A stretch of DNA of 33,728 nt, taken from NCBI RefSeq assembly GCF_037997115.1, contig NZ_CP150484.1, positions 8,542,754-8,576,481 on the forward strand, given 5' to 3'. Below, one piece after another: positions 21,711-29,588 of this stretch. The notes below the pieces were generated by a model that saw only the letters and a program-made list of their open reading frames with translations, was not told the origin of the DNA and did no database searches. This DNA comes from Amycolatopsis coloradensis. GTDB lineage: Bacteria; Actinomycetota; Actinomycetes; Mycobacteriales; Pseudonocardiaceae. The position numbers and the translations under genes are program-made. How positions within the stretch are numbered: position 1 is the stretch's first letter; each line of letters starts with the position of its first letter.

Positions 21711-22862
21711 ATGAAACAGCCGTCGGCGCTCCCCCAGCGGGTGGCGTACACGATCGACGCGCTCCTCGCGCTGGTGCTCGTCGTGGCCGTCGGCGGGAAC
21801 CTGGCCGCGAAGACCTGGACGTTCCTCATCGCCATCCCGATGTGGCTCGCCTGGGCGACGGTCGCCGCCAGCGGGATCGCGATCGCGCTGCGGCGCCACC
21901 GGCCGCTGATCGCCTACGGCCTCGGCCTGGGCGCCCTGGTCCCGGCCCTGCTCGCCGGCAACGGGCTGGGCCCGGCCGCGCTCCTGGCCACCGCGTGCGC
22001 CCTCTACACCGTGGCGCTGGAACACCCGCGTGCCCGCTCGCTGATCGCGATGGGCCTCGGCCTGGTCGTAGTCATGATCTTCGAGTTCCTGCGGCTGGGC
22101 CCGAACACGATCGCGTCGACGGCCTTCGCGGGCGGCGGGGTGGCGGGCTCGTGGGCACTCGGCTGGATGACGCGGCAACGGCGCGCGAACCTGGCCCAGC
22201 TCGCGGAAACTCAAGCCGATCAGGCGGTTTCCGACGAACGGCTGCGTATCGCGCGCGAGATGCACGACGTCGTCGCGCACAGCATGAGCCTGATCGCGGT
22301 CAAGGCGGCCGTCGGCAACCACGTCGCGCGAGAACAGCCGGAAGAAGCACGCGAAGCGTTGCGAGTCATCGAACTCACCAGCCGCGAGACGCTCGTCGAA
22401 CTCCGGCGGATGCTCGGCGTCCTCCGTTCCGGTGACGGGACGCCCGAGGCCGCGCTCGGCCCCGCGCCGAAACTCGCCGACCTGCGCACCCTGGCCGAAC
22501 GCGCCGGACAGGCCGGGGTGCGCGTCGAGCTGACCGGCGAGGCGGTGGACGACCTCCCGGAAGGTGTCGCGCTTTCGGTCTACCGCATCACGCAGGAGGC
22601 GGTGACCAACGTCGTGAAGCACGCGGGACCGTCGGCCTGCCGGGTCACGATCACCGAAGGCCCCGGCGAGGTCAGCGTCGAAATCGTCGACGACGGGCGC
22701 GGCGAAGGTTCGCCGTCGACGCCCGGCGGGCACGGTTTGATCGGCATGCGCGAACGCGTCGCCGTCTACGGTGGTGACTTCGAAGCGGGCCCGCTGCCCG
22801 CCGGGGGATTCCGGGTGTTCGCGCGGCTGCCGTACGCCGCCAAGGAAGTGGGGACACGATGA
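21711..22862 (+). CDS. NarL-system sensor histidine kinase (HisKA_3)
   Basis: 383-aa kinase with about five hydrophobic segments in residues 15-155 and no large extracytoplasmic domain, typical of intramembrane-sensing kinases. The HisKA_3 phosphorylation site is EMHDVVAHSM with H185. The HATPase domain shows YRITQEAVTNVVKHAG, VSVEIVDDGRG and GGHGLIGMRERV. TAAGTT (21699-21704) lies 6 nt before ATG 21711, suggesting a leaderless start. Its stop overlaps the response regulator start (ATGA, 22859-22862), so kinase and regulator form a pair. The signal is unknown. Confidence 0.94.
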   Translation: MKQPSALPQRVAYTIDALLALVLVVAVGGNLAAKTWTFLIAIPMWLAWATVAASGIAIALRRHRPLIAYGLGLGALVPALLAGNGLGPAALLATACALYTVALEHPRARSLIAMGLGLVVVMIFEFLRLGPNTIASTAFAGGGVAGSWALGWMTRQRRANLAQLAETQADQAVSDERLRIAREMHDVVAHSMSLIAVKAAVGNHVAREQPEEAREALRVIELTSRETLVELRRMLGVLRSGDGTPEAALGPAPKLADLRTLAERAGQAGVRVELTGEAVDDLPEGVALSVYRITQEAVTNVVKHAGPSACRVTITEGPGEVSVEIVDDGRGEGSPSTPGGHGLIGMRERVAVYGGDFEAGPLPAGGFRVFARLPYAAKEVGTR

Positions 22863-23524
22863 TCCGCGTACTGATCGCCGACGACCAGGCGTTGCTGCGC
22901 GGCAGCTTCCGCGTGCTCGTCGACAGCGCGCCGGACCTCGAAGTCGTCGGCGAGGCGAGCGACGGCGCGGAGGCCGCGGAACTCGCCGAGAAGGAGCGCC
23001 CCGACGTCGTCCTGATGGACGTCCGCATGCCCGAACTGGACGGGATCGAAGCCACCCGGCGGATCTGCGCGTCGGCCGCCACCGAAGGCGTCCACGTGCT
23101 GATGCTGACGACCTTCGACCTCGACGCCTACGTGTATTCGGCCCTGCGCGCGGGCGCGAGCGGATTCCTGCTGAAGGACACCCCGCCCGCCGAGCTGCTG
23201 ACCGCGATCCGGGTCGTCGCGGCGGGCGAAGGACTGCTGGCCCCGTCGATCACGCGAAGGCTCATCGCCGAGTTCGCCCGGCTGCCCGAACCCGGGCAGC
23301 GCGTCGCGGCTTCGCTGGACAACATCACCACCCGCGAACGCGAGGTCCTGAGCCTGATCGCGCGCGGACTGTCGAACGACGAGATCGCCGGGACCCTGCA
23401 TCTCGGGCTGGCGACGGTGAAGACGCACATCGGCCACCTCCTGCACAAACTCGCGGCGCGGGACCGGGCGCAGCTGGTGATCGCGGCCTACGAGTCCGGT
23501 CTGGTGCGCGCCTCCGTCCAGTGA
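22859..23524 (+). CDS. NarL/FixJ-family response regulator
   Basis: 221-aa regulator partnered with the preceding kinase. The receiver has D8-D9 and phosphoacceptor D54 (VVLMDVRMPELDG), the switch Thr in LMLTTF and Lys in FLLKDTPP. The LuxR helix-turn-helix begins at about residue 157 (ITTREREVLSLIARGLSNDEIAGTL, LATVKTHIGHLLHKL). The ATG overlaps the kinase stop. The pair's targets are unknown; a long palindrome follows the gene and may end the transcript. Confidence 0.94.
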   Translation: MIRVLIADDQALLRGSFRVLVDSAPDLEVVGEASDGAEAAELAEKERPDVVLMDVRMPELDGIEATRRICASAATEGVHVLMLTTFDLDAYVYSALRAGASGFLLKDTPPAELLTAIRVVAAGEGLLAPSITRRLIAEFARLPEPGQRVAASLDNITTREREVLSLIARGLSNDEIAGTLHLGLATVKTHIGHLLHKLAARDRAQLVIAAYESGLVRASVQ

Positions 23525-23576
23525 GGGATGGGTCCGCCGGTACTGGATTTGGCTGGGGCTGATCGTGGGTCAGGTA

Positions 23577-23623
23577 GTGAAGGCCTCCTTCCCTACTTTG
23601 AGGGTAGGGAAGGAGGCCTTCAC
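23577..23623. repeat. Intergenic palindrome, 20-bp stem
   Basis: Arms 23577-23596 and 23604-23623 are perfectly complementary (GTGAAGGCCTCCTTCCCTAC and its complement) around a 7-nt loop. It lies between the response regulator stop and the accD start and could act as a terminator in either direction. Its right arm recurs exactly at 216-241, so it is a dispersed repeat. Confidence 0.88.
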
Positions 23624-23706
23624 GGACCGGTCGTCCGCGACCACTCACGACCCGCCACCGCTGACGGACGTTGCCTACGCCACACGCGAAGTGACCGTCG
23701 AGTAGC

Positions 23707-23712
23707 TAGGCT
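23707..23712 (+). promoter_or_regulatory. TAGGCT -10 box, leaderless start of accD
   Basis: TAGGCT ends 8 nt before ATG 23721, with no ribosome site between, suggesting transcription starts at or beside the initiation codon. Confidence 0.55.
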
Positions 23713-23720
23713 GCGCTTTC

Positions 23721-25358
23721 ATGAGCAGTGCGACGGAGCCGCTCGGGACGCCGCCCGAGGACGAACCGGACATCCACACCACGGCCGGTAAGCTGGCCGA
23801 CCTGTACCGCCGGTATGACGAGGCGGTACACGCGGGTTCCGCGAGGGCGGTGGAGAAACAGCACGCCAAGGGCAAGAAGACCGCCCGCGAGCGGATCGAC
23901 CTGCTGCTGGACGAGGGCTCGTTCGTCGAACTCGACGAACTGGCGAAGCACCGCTCGGTCAACTTCGGCCAGGAGAAGAACCGGCCCTACGGCGACGGCG
24001 TCGTCACCGGGTACGGCACCGTCGACGGTCGTCCGGTGTGCGTGTTCAGCCAGGACGTCACGGTCTTCGGCGGTTCACTCGGTGAGGTGTACGGCGAGAA
24101 GATCGTCAAGGTGATGGACCTGGCGATCAAGACCGGCCGCCCGATCATCGGCATCAACGAGGGCGGCGGCGCGCGGATCCAGGAAGGCGTCGTCTCGCTC
24201 GGGCTCTACGGCGAGATCTTCAACCGCAACGTCAAGGCGTCCGGCGTCATCCCGCAGATCTCGCTGATCATGGGCGCCAACGCGGGCGGGCACGTCTACT
24301 CGCCGGCGCTGACCGACTTCGTGGTGATGGTCGACAAGACCTCGCACATGTTCATCACCGGCCCCGACGTCGTCAAGACCGTGACCGGCGAAGAGGTCTC
24401 CTTCGAGGAGCTCGGCGGCGGGCGCACGCACAACACCCGTTCGGGCAACGCGCACTACCTCGGCTCCGACGACGAGGACGCGATCGCCTACGTCAAGGAA
24501 CTGCTCTCGTTCCTCCCGGCGAACAACCTTTCCGAGGCTCCCGTCTTCGAGACCGACGCGGCCCCCGGCGGGTTCTTCGACGACGTCACCGAGTCCGACC
24601 GCGAGCTCGACACGCTGATCCCGGACTCGCCGAACCAGCCGTACGACATGCACGAGGTCATCACCCGCATCGTCGACGACGGCGACTTCCTCGAGGTGCA
24701 CGAGCTGTTCGCGCCCAACATCCTGGTCGGCTTCGGCCGGGTGGACGGGCGCAGCGTCGGCATCGTGGCGAACCAGCCGACCCAGTTCGCCGGCTGCCTC
24801 GACATCGACGCGTCCGAGAAGGCCGCGCGGTTCGTGCGCACCTGCGACGCGTTCAACATCCCGGTGCTGACCTTCGTCGACGTCCCAGGCTTCCTTCCCG
24901 GCACCGACCAGGAGTGGAACGGCATCATCCGGCGCGGCGCGAAGCTGATCTACGCCTACGCCGAAGCGACCGTCCCGCTCGTCACCGTCATCACCCGCAA
25001 GGCGTACGGCGGCGCGTACGACGTCATGGGTTCGAAGCACCTCGGCGCGGACATCAACCTGGCCTGGCCGACGGCGCAGGTCGCGGTCATGGGCGCGCAG
25101 GGCGCGGCGAACATCGTGCACCGCAAGACCCTCGCCGCGGCCGCCGCCGACGGCAAGGACGTCGACGCGCTGCGCGCCGAGCTGATCCAGGAGTACGAGG
25201 ACACGCTCCTGAACCCGTACGCGGCGGCCGAGCGCGGCTACGTCGACTCGGTGATCGTGCCCGCGCACACCCGCGGCCACATCGCGAAGGCGCTCTCGCT
25301 GCTCCAGGGCAAGCGGGAGACGCTGCCGCCCAAGAAGCACGGGAACATCCCGCTGTGA
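23721..25358 (+). CDS. Acyl-CoA carboxylase beta (carboxyltransferase) subunit, AccD5/PccB type
   Basis: 545-aa carboxyltransferase that moves CO2 from biotin to propionyl- or acetyl-CoA, giving methylmalonyl-CoA or malonyl-CoA. Two crotonase-like halves are visible. The first has GINEGGGARIQEGVVSLGLYG and the oxyanion-type MGANAGGHVYSPALTDF. The second has FVDVPGFLPGTDQEWNGIIRRGAKL and GGAYDVMGSKHLGADINLAWP, where the Asp of AYDVM is the known acyl-chain selectivity position. Overall it is closest to mycobacterial AccD5. The biotin-carrying alpha subunit is not in the window. The stop overlaps the epsilon subunit GTG. BirA at 8816 supplies biotinylation. Confidence 0.95.
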   Translation: MSSATEPLGTPPEDEPDIHTTAGKLADLYRRYDEAVHAGSARAVEKQHAKGKKTARERIDLLLDEGSFVELDELAKHRSVNFGQEKNRPYGDGVVTGYGTVDGRPVCVFSQDVTVFGGSLGEVYGEKIVKVMDLAIKTGRPIIGINEGGGARIQEGVVSLGLYGEIFNRNVKASGVIPQISLIMGANAGGHVYSPALTDFVVMVDKTSHMFITGPDVVKTVTGEEVSFEELGGGRTHNTRSGNAHYLGSDDEDAIAYVKELLSFLPANNLSEAPVFETDAAPGGFFDDVTESDRELDTLIPDSPNQPYDMHEVITRIVDDGDFLEVHELFAPNILVGFGRVDGRSVGIVANQPTQFAGCLDIDASEKAARFVRTCDAFNIPVLTFVDVPGFLPGTDQEWNGIIRRGAKLIYAYAEATVPLVTVITRKAYGGAYDVMGSKHLGADINLAWPTAQVAVMGAQGAANIVHRKTLAAAAADGKDVDALRAELIQEYEDTLLNPYAAAERGYVDSVIVPAHTRGHIAKALSLLQGKRETLPPKKHGNIPL

Positions 25359-25573
25359 CCGCGCCCGAAACCCCGCTGCTGCGTGTCGTCCGGGGCAACC
25401 CGGACGACACCGAACTCGCCGCCCTGACCGCCGTCGTCGCGGCGGCGGCCAGTGCGCGGGCACCGGAACCGGCCCCGAAACGGGATTCGTGGTGGGCGGA
25501 CAAGGCTTCGCTCGTGCGGGCTCCGCTCGCGCCCGGCGAAGGGGCTTGGCGGGCTTCGGCGCTTCCTCGCTGA
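25355..25573 (+). CDS. Acyl-CoA carboxylase epsilon subunit
   Basis: Small subunit (72 aa) characteristic of actinobacteria: LLRVVRGNPDDTELAALTAVVAA at the N-terminus, an Ala/Pro linker, and a C-terminal segment SWWADKASLVRAPLAPGEGAWRASALPR that is conserved in AccE/PccE proteins. It strengthens association between the carboxyltransferase and the biotinylated alpha subunit. The GTG overlaps the beta-subunit stop (GTGA, 25355-25358), so the two are translated together. Confidence 0.9.
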   Translation: MTAPETPLLRVVRGNPDDTELAALTAVVAAAASARAPEPAPKRDSWWADKASLVRAPLAPGEGAWRASALPR

Positions 25574-25634
25574 AAGCGGCTTCGCGGGTTATCGTGACGG
25601 ATCCGCTGACCGCGATCGCCCCAGAAAGCCGTGC

Positions 25635-26468
25635 GTGACGAACCAGGACCACCTCTCCACCGAATTGCGCCGTCTGCGCAAAGCCGCCGGGTTGTCCGGT
25701 ACCGAAGCGGCCAGGCTCACCGGCCTCAGTCAGTCGAAGGTCTCGCGGGTCGAAACCGGCGCGTTCATGCCGACCGAGGAACAGGTCGTCGCGCTGTGCC
25801 GCGTCTACCGCGCGCCCGCGAAGGTCCGGCGGGCGCTCGTCGCGATCACCCGGGACCTCCGTGAAGAGGCGTCATCCGCCCGCGTCGTCCTCCAGCGCGG
25901 TGCCTGGCGGATGCAGCAGCGCATCGGCAAGATCGAGACGGCGTCCGCCCGTATCCGGAGTTTCCAGCCGACCATCGTGTTCGGCCTGCTCCAGACCCGC
26001 GACTACATCACCGCCCTGTTCGGTGATTCGCTGCCTGCCGACGAACGCGACCAGACGGTCGATGCCAGGCTGGAACGCCAGCGGATCCTCGACTCGAACC
26101 GCGAGTTCCACTTCGTGCTCACCGAAGGCGCCCTGCGCTGGAACATGGGCGGTGCGGCGACGATGCTGGCCCAGCTCGGCCACCTCATCGAGGTGTCCCG
26201 GCGCGGCCGGGTGCGGCTGGGCGTGATCCCGTGGACCGCACCGGTTTCGGTCCCGGTCCTCCACGGTTTCGACATCTACGACTCGCGCGCGGTGCTCCTC
26301 GGGACTCAGACGGCCACGGCGCTCGTCACGGACGAACGCGAAGTGGCCGACTACGAGAAGAACTTCACCGAAGTCGAGCACTACGCCACCTACGGCGACA
26401 TCGCCTGCTCGCATCTGACGCGGATCGCCGCCGACTACCGACAGCTCGCGGCCGATTCACTTCGGTGA
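25635..26468 (+). CDS. XRE-family regulator with DUF5753 domain
   Basis: 277-aa regulator. The N-terminal Cro/C1 helix-turn-helix spans about residues 5-62 (LRRLRKAAGLSGTEAARLTGLSQSKVSRVE), then the DUF5753 domain (about 90-265: IRSFQPTIVFGLLQTRDYITALF, FVLTEGALRWNMGG, LIEVSRRGRVRLGVIPW, HGFDIYDSRAVLLGTQTA). This is the architecture of Streptomyces WhiJ and its paralogues. They are typically followed by a DUF397 gene, as here. GTG 25635 starts the family-conserved N-terminus. It lies 61 nt after accE and probably controls the promoter near 26487. Confidence 0.92.
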   Translation: MTNQDHLSTELRRLRKAAGLSGTEAARLTGLSQSKVSRVETGAFMPTEEQVVALCRVYRAPAKVRRALVAITRDLREEASSARVVLQRGAWRMQQRIGKIETASARIRSFQPTIVFGLLQTRDYITALFGDSLPADERDQTVDARLERQRILDSNREFHFVLTEGALRWNMGGAATMLAQLGHLIEVSRRGRVRLGVIPWTAPVSVPVLHGFDIYDSRAVLLGTQTATALVTDEREVADYEKNFTEVEHYATYGDIACSHLTRIAADYRQLAADSLR

Positions 26469-26486
26469 CCTAAGACCCTTTGCGCT

Positions 26487-26505
26487 ATGCACTCCGAGAG
26501 TGCAT
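26487..26505. promoter_or_regulatory. Perfect 8-3-8 palindrome upstream of the DUF397 gene, candidate operator
   Basis: ATGCACTC-CGA-GAGTGCAT is a perfect dyad 18 nt after the XRE stop and 160 nt before the DUF397 start. Its size fits a dimeric helix-turn-helix protein, and the adjacent XRE regulator is the obvious candidate. The remaining 26506-26665 holds no gene I can support and presumably forms the 5' leader; GGGAAAGGG near 26651 is the likely ribosome site. Confidence 0.7.
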
Positions 26506-26665
26506 CGTGGGTAAAGCAGCTGTCGGTGAAAGTCCCCTTTCGTGCGCCGAACGCGATCACCGAAGCCGTTCACCGACCAACGGGCACAGATCACCCGATC
26601 TCGCCAACCTTGCTGCCGCGCAACCCGTCTACTTGCCGAAACAGTCACTGGGGAAAGGGCCTCCG

Positions 26666-26872
26666 ATGACCACCTGGCACGAGAACATGACCGGCTGGCA
26701 CAAGTCGACCTACACGCACTGGGAAGAGAACGCCTGCGTCGAGGTCGGCGCCGCGCCCGGCCTGGTCGGCATCCGGGACACCAAACAGTGGGCGATGCCG
26801 GACGAGACCCGGCCGATCCTGGTGCTCCCGGCCGAGTCCTTCGCCGCGCTCCTCGATCACCTCGGGCGATGA
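26666..26872 (+). CDS. DUF397 protein
   Basis: Protein of 68 aa with the DUF397 core: WHKSTYTHWEENACVEVG, GLVGIRDTKQ, then RPILVLPAESFAALLDHL. DUF397 proteins accompany XRE/DUF5753 regulators throughout actinobacteria and are thought to modulate them; XRE/DUF397 pairs have been described in Streptomyces as antibiotic-production activators and as toxin/antitoxin-like pairs. ATG 26666 is chosen because the conserved part begins there. The stop overlaps the next ATG (ATGA, 26869-26872), so the third gene is coupled. Confidence 0.9.
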   Translation: MTTWHENMTGWHKSTYTHWEENACVEVGAAPGLVGIRDTKQWAMPDETRPILVLPAESFAALLDHLGR

Positions 26873-27189
26873 ACGACGTCGCCGAGCCGTACATGGTCCA
26901 CGATCCGCGGGAGATGGCGGGCCAGCTGATCAACGGCAACTGGATCGTCGCGCGATGGGAGCACCTCGGCGAGGACGAGGACCTCGACCACTGGACCGCG
27001 GTCCTGCGGAGCCACTGTGCAGAACTCGACGTCGATCCGTACGTCATCAACATCCCGCGCAAGAGCCTCACCATCGTCTTCAACGGCGCGCTCCCCGCCC
27101 CGACGTTCGAACAGCTGGAGAACTCGATCGCGGCCATCGAGTACCACCGCTTCCTCGAACGCGAAATCGGGCCGAGACCCCTGAACTGA
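26869..27189 (+). CDS. Hypothetical third member of the XRE/DUF397 unit, 106 aa
   Basis: Small acidic soluble protein with no family I recognise. It has conserved-looking segments MAGQLINGNWIVARWEHLGE, HWTAVLRSHCAELDVDP and IPRKSLTIVFNGALPAPTFEQL. There is no signal peptide or membrane helix. The 4-nt overlap with DUF397 indicates co-translation. In whiJ-type loci the third partner is often an RsbW-like ATPase; this protein is too short and lacks the ATPase N and G boxes, so it is a different partner. Confidence 0.75.
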   Translation: MNDVAEPYMVHDPREMAGQLINGNWIVARWEHLGEDEDLDHWTAVLRSHCAELDVDPYVINIPRKSLTIVFNGALPAPTFEQLENSIAAIEYHRFLEREIGPRPLN

Positions 27190-27253
27190 CACGCGAGTTC
27201 CGCCTCCGAGCACGCGAGTCACGCCTTCAAGCACGCGAACCCCGTACTTGAAC
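27190..27253 (+). repeat. Three imperfect 21-bp tandem repeats before the PadR promoter
   Basis: CACGCGAGTTCCGCC, CACGCGAGTCACGCC and CACGCGAACCCCGTA begin three successive 21-bp units. The third unit contains the -35 element TTGAAC. A 21-bp period puts the units on the same face of the helix, so this could be a cooperative binding array, or just a dispersed repeat. Confidence 0.65.
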
Positions 27254-27309
27254 CCGGACCGGTCCTACCATATAGTCCACTCGGAATAATCAGTAAGGAA
27301 TCGTCCGAG
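27248..27309 (+). promoter_or_regulatory. Promoter of the PadR-MFS operon with flanking dyad
   Basis: TTGAAC (27248-27253) and TATAGT (27271-27276) with a 17-bp spacer form a near-consensus promoter. Just downstream CTCGGA (27280-27285) and TCCGAG (27304-27309) make a 6-bp dyad around the expected transcription start, a plausible PadR operator. A GAGGGGATC ribosome site leads into ATG 27320. Confidence 0.72.
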
Positions 27310-27319
27310 GGGATCATCC

Positions 27320-27946
27320 ATGGCCTCGAAGCTCACCCCACTCGCCATGGCGGTGCTGGAACTCCTTCACGAACGGGCCATGCATCCGTACGAGATGGCG
27401 CAGCTGATGCGGGAGCGCTTCGTCAACACGCGCGTCAAGGTGAAGGCGGGCTCGCTTTACCACACGGTGGATCGCCTGGTGCAGAACGGTTTCGTCGAGG
27501 TCGTCGAGACGCAGCGCGACGGGAAGCGCCCCGAGCGCACCGTGTACGCGATGACGGACGCCGGTCGAGACGAGTTCGTCGACCGGGCGCAGGACATGCT
27601 GGCCAACCCCGCCGAGGAGTACCCCGAGTACCTCAGCGCGCTCGCCGTCATCGACGAGCTCGGCCCGGAAATGTCGCTCACCCACCTCAAGCACCGTGTG
27701 CTGCGGCTTCAGGCCGCCATCGCCTCCGACCGGGTCGTTCTCGAAAACCTCGTCAACGAGCACAAGCTTCCCGAGATCTACTGGCTCGACTGGTCCTACG
27801 CCACCGCGCGGCGGGCCTTCGAACTCGAGTGGACCAAGAAGCTGGTCGAAGACCTGGAATCCGGCCGTATCCGGTTCCAGGAGCACTGCACCCCGCACCT
27901 GAACCTGGTCACCGAGGACGACAGCGATGAACGCGCGACAAGCTGA
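27320..27946 (+). CDS. PadR-family transcriptional regulator
   Basis: 208-aa PadR-type repressor. The winged helix is at residues 1-85 (LTPLAMAVLELLHERAMHPYEMAQLMRERF, KAGSLYHTVDRLVQNGFVEVVE, RTVYAMTDAGRDEF), with a C-terminal coiled-coil dimerisation region (VirR-like, about 100-190). PadR proteins commonly bind hydrophobic drugs or phenolics and derepress a linked pump. The MFS gene overlaps its 3' end by 20 nt, and a near-consensus promoter with dyad lies upstream, so autoregulated control of the pump is likely. Confidence 0.92.
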   Translation: MASKLTPLAMAVLELLHERAMHPYEMAQLMRERFVNTRVKVKAGSLYHTVDRLVQNGFVEVVETQRDGKRPERTVYAMTDAGRDEFVDRAQDMLANPAEEYPEYLSALAVIDELGPEMSLTHLKHRVLRLQAAIASDRVVLENLVNEHKLPEIYWLDWSYATARRAFELEWTKKLVEDLESGRIRFQEHCTPHLNLVTEDDSDERATS

Positions 27947-29531
27947 CCCCTGGGCGGCGCTTTCCGCGCTGTGCCTGGGTTTCTTCATGATCCTGCTGGA
28001 CACCACGATCGTTTCGACCGCGATTCCCGCGATGCTGCGCGAACTCGGCGCGGGCCTGAACGCGATCGTCTGGGTGATCAGTGTCTACCTGCTCGCCTAC
28101 GCGGTGCCGATGCTGTTCGCCAGCAGGCTCGGCGACCGTTTCGGCCCGAAACGCGTCTACCTGGCCGGGCTCGTGGTGTTCACGCTGGCCTCGCTGTGGT
28201 GCGGCCTGTCCGGCTCGGTCGAAACGCTGATCGCGGCCCGCGCGGTGCAGGGACTCGGCGCCGCCTTGATGACACCGCAGACCCTCGCGTTCATCAGCCA
28301 TCTGTTCCCGCCGTCGAAACGCGGCCCCGCGATGGGCCTCTGGAGCGGCGTCGCCGGGATCGCCGCCATCGTCGGTCCGCTGCTCGGCGGTGTGCTCGTC
28401 GACCATCTCGGCTGGGAATGGATCTTCTTCGTCAACCTGCCGGTCGGTGTGGTCGCGCTCGCGCTGGCACTGCTCAAGGTGCCGGACTGGCAGCCGAAGC
28501 ACTCACATTCCTTCGACGTCCCCGGCATCCTGCTGTCGGGAGCCGGCCTGTTCTGCGTCGTCTACGGTGTCCAAAATGGACAGCAGTACGGCTGGGGCCG
28601 CGTCTTCGGGTCGATCACCGTGTTCGAGATCATCGGCGCCGGTGTCGCCCTGCTGGTCGCTTTCGTGGTGTGGCAGCGGCTCAACCGCAAGGAACCCTTG
28701 TTGCCGCTGGGCGTTTTCGCGAACCGTAACTTCTCGGCCGGAGCGCTGACCGCGGTCACCGTCGGCTTCGCGATGACCGGCATGTTCCTTCCGCTGGTGA
28801 TCTACATCCAGGCCGTGCTCGGCGAGTCGCCGACGATGTCCGGCCTGCTGTTCGCGCCGATGTCGCTGCTGGGCGGCTTGATCGGCCCGTTCGTCGGCCG
28901 TGCTTCGGACAAGGTGAACCGCAAGGTCCTGCTGATCATCGGGCTGGCGGCGCTGGGCGCGGGGCTGGCACTGGCGGCGCTGACCGCACGGGCGGGCGCG
29001 AACGCCTGGGCGCTCACCCCGGCGTTGCTGGTGGCGGGCTTCGGGATCGGGTTCATCTTCGCACCGATGGGCAACCTGGCGATGAGTTCGGTCGAGCCGC
29101 GGCTCGTCGGGACCGCGTCGGGCATCTTCAACACCGCGCGCCAGGTCGGCGGCGTGCTCGGCAGCGCCGCCGTCGGTGTGCTGCTGCAGGCAAGGATCAG
29201 CGCTTCGATCGCCGACGAGGCCGCGGTGGCCGCGAGCGCCTTGCCGGAGCGGTACCGGGCCCCGTTCGCGGAAGGTGTCGCGAAGGCCGCGGAATCGACC
29301 GGGGAATTCGGTTCCTCCGGGACGGCGGCGTTCCCCGGCCTGCCGTCCGGCGTCGCCGAGCAGGCCCAGCGGCTCGCGCTCGACGCCATCCACAATGGAC
29401 TGACCGATGCGGCAAGGGTGACACTGCTGCTCCCGGCCGCGGTACTGGTGCTGGGCGTGCTCGCCGCGCTCACCATGCGCCGTCCGGCTCCGCGTCCGCA
29501 CGTGCCGGTGCCCGAACCCGCCGCCGCCTGA
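27927..29531 (+). CDS. DHA2-family MFS drug efflux transporter (14 TM)
   Basis: 534-aa integral membrane proton antiporter of the EmrB/QacA type. It has about 14 hydrophobic segments, motif A SRLGDRFGPKRVYL, the helix-1 motif LDTTIVSTAIPAM with the conserved Asp, and motif C-like GIAAIVGPLLGGVLVDHLGWEWIFFVNLP. A large external loop lies between the last two helices (about 420-495). The N-terminus overlaps the padR gene, indicating co-transcription. It likely exports lipophilic drugs or a self-made metabolite; the substrate is unknown. A perfect palindrome follows the stop. Confidence 0.93.
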   Translation: MNARQADPWAALSALCLGFFMILLDTTIVSTAIPAMLRELGAGLNAIVWVISVYLLAYAVPMLFASRLGDRFGPKRVYLAGLVVFTLASLWCGLSGSVETLIAARAVQGLGAALMTPQTLAFISHLFPPSKRGPAMGLWSGVAGIAAIVGPLLGGVLVDHLGWEWIFFVNLPVGVVALALALLKVPDWQPKHSHSFDVPGILLSGAGLFCVVYGVQNGQQYGWGRVFGSITVFEIIGAGVALLVAFVVWQRLNRKEPLLPLGVFANRNFSAGALTAVTVGFAMTGMFLPLVIYIQAVLGESPTMSGLLFAPMSLLGGLIGPFVGRASDKVNRKVLLIIGLAALGAGLALAALTARAGANAWALTPALLVAGFGIGFIFAPMGNLAMSSVEPRLVGTASGIFNTARQVGGVLGSAAVGVLLQARISASIADEAAVAASALPERYRAPFAEGVAKAAESTGEFGSSGTAAFPGLPSGVAEQAQRLALDAIHNGLTDAARVTLLLPAAVLVLGVLAALTMRRPAPRPHVPVPEPAAA

Positions 29532-29539
29532 CTCCAGGT

Positions 29540-29585
29540 CTCGTGAGTGGTAAGGACGGTTAGAACCGTCCTTACCACTCACGAG
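29540..29585. terminator. Perfect 46-nt palindrome between convergent genes
   Basis: Arms 29540-29561 and 29564-29585 are perfectly complementary (22 bp) with a 2-nt AG centre. It fills most of the gap between the convergent MFS and GH3 genes and would form a very stable hairpin in either transcript, so a bidirectional terminator role is likely, although there is no T-tract. A decayed relative of the same length is at 14203-14248. Confidence 0.8.
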
Positions 29586-29588
29586 GCC

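Noticed and set aside
23721..25358. Unusual GANAGGHVYSP oxyanion sequence in the carboxyltransferase
   Set aside because: I recall nearly the same sequence in mycobacterial AccD5, so it is a normal family variant.
24075..25652. A 525-codon open frame on the minus strand
   Set aside because: It is antisense to accD-accE. The protein is a repetitive Val/Arg/Asp shadow of the carboxylase codons.
27190..27253. Possible CRISPR repeats
   Set aside because: The 21-bp units are contiguous with no spacers and no cas genes nearby.
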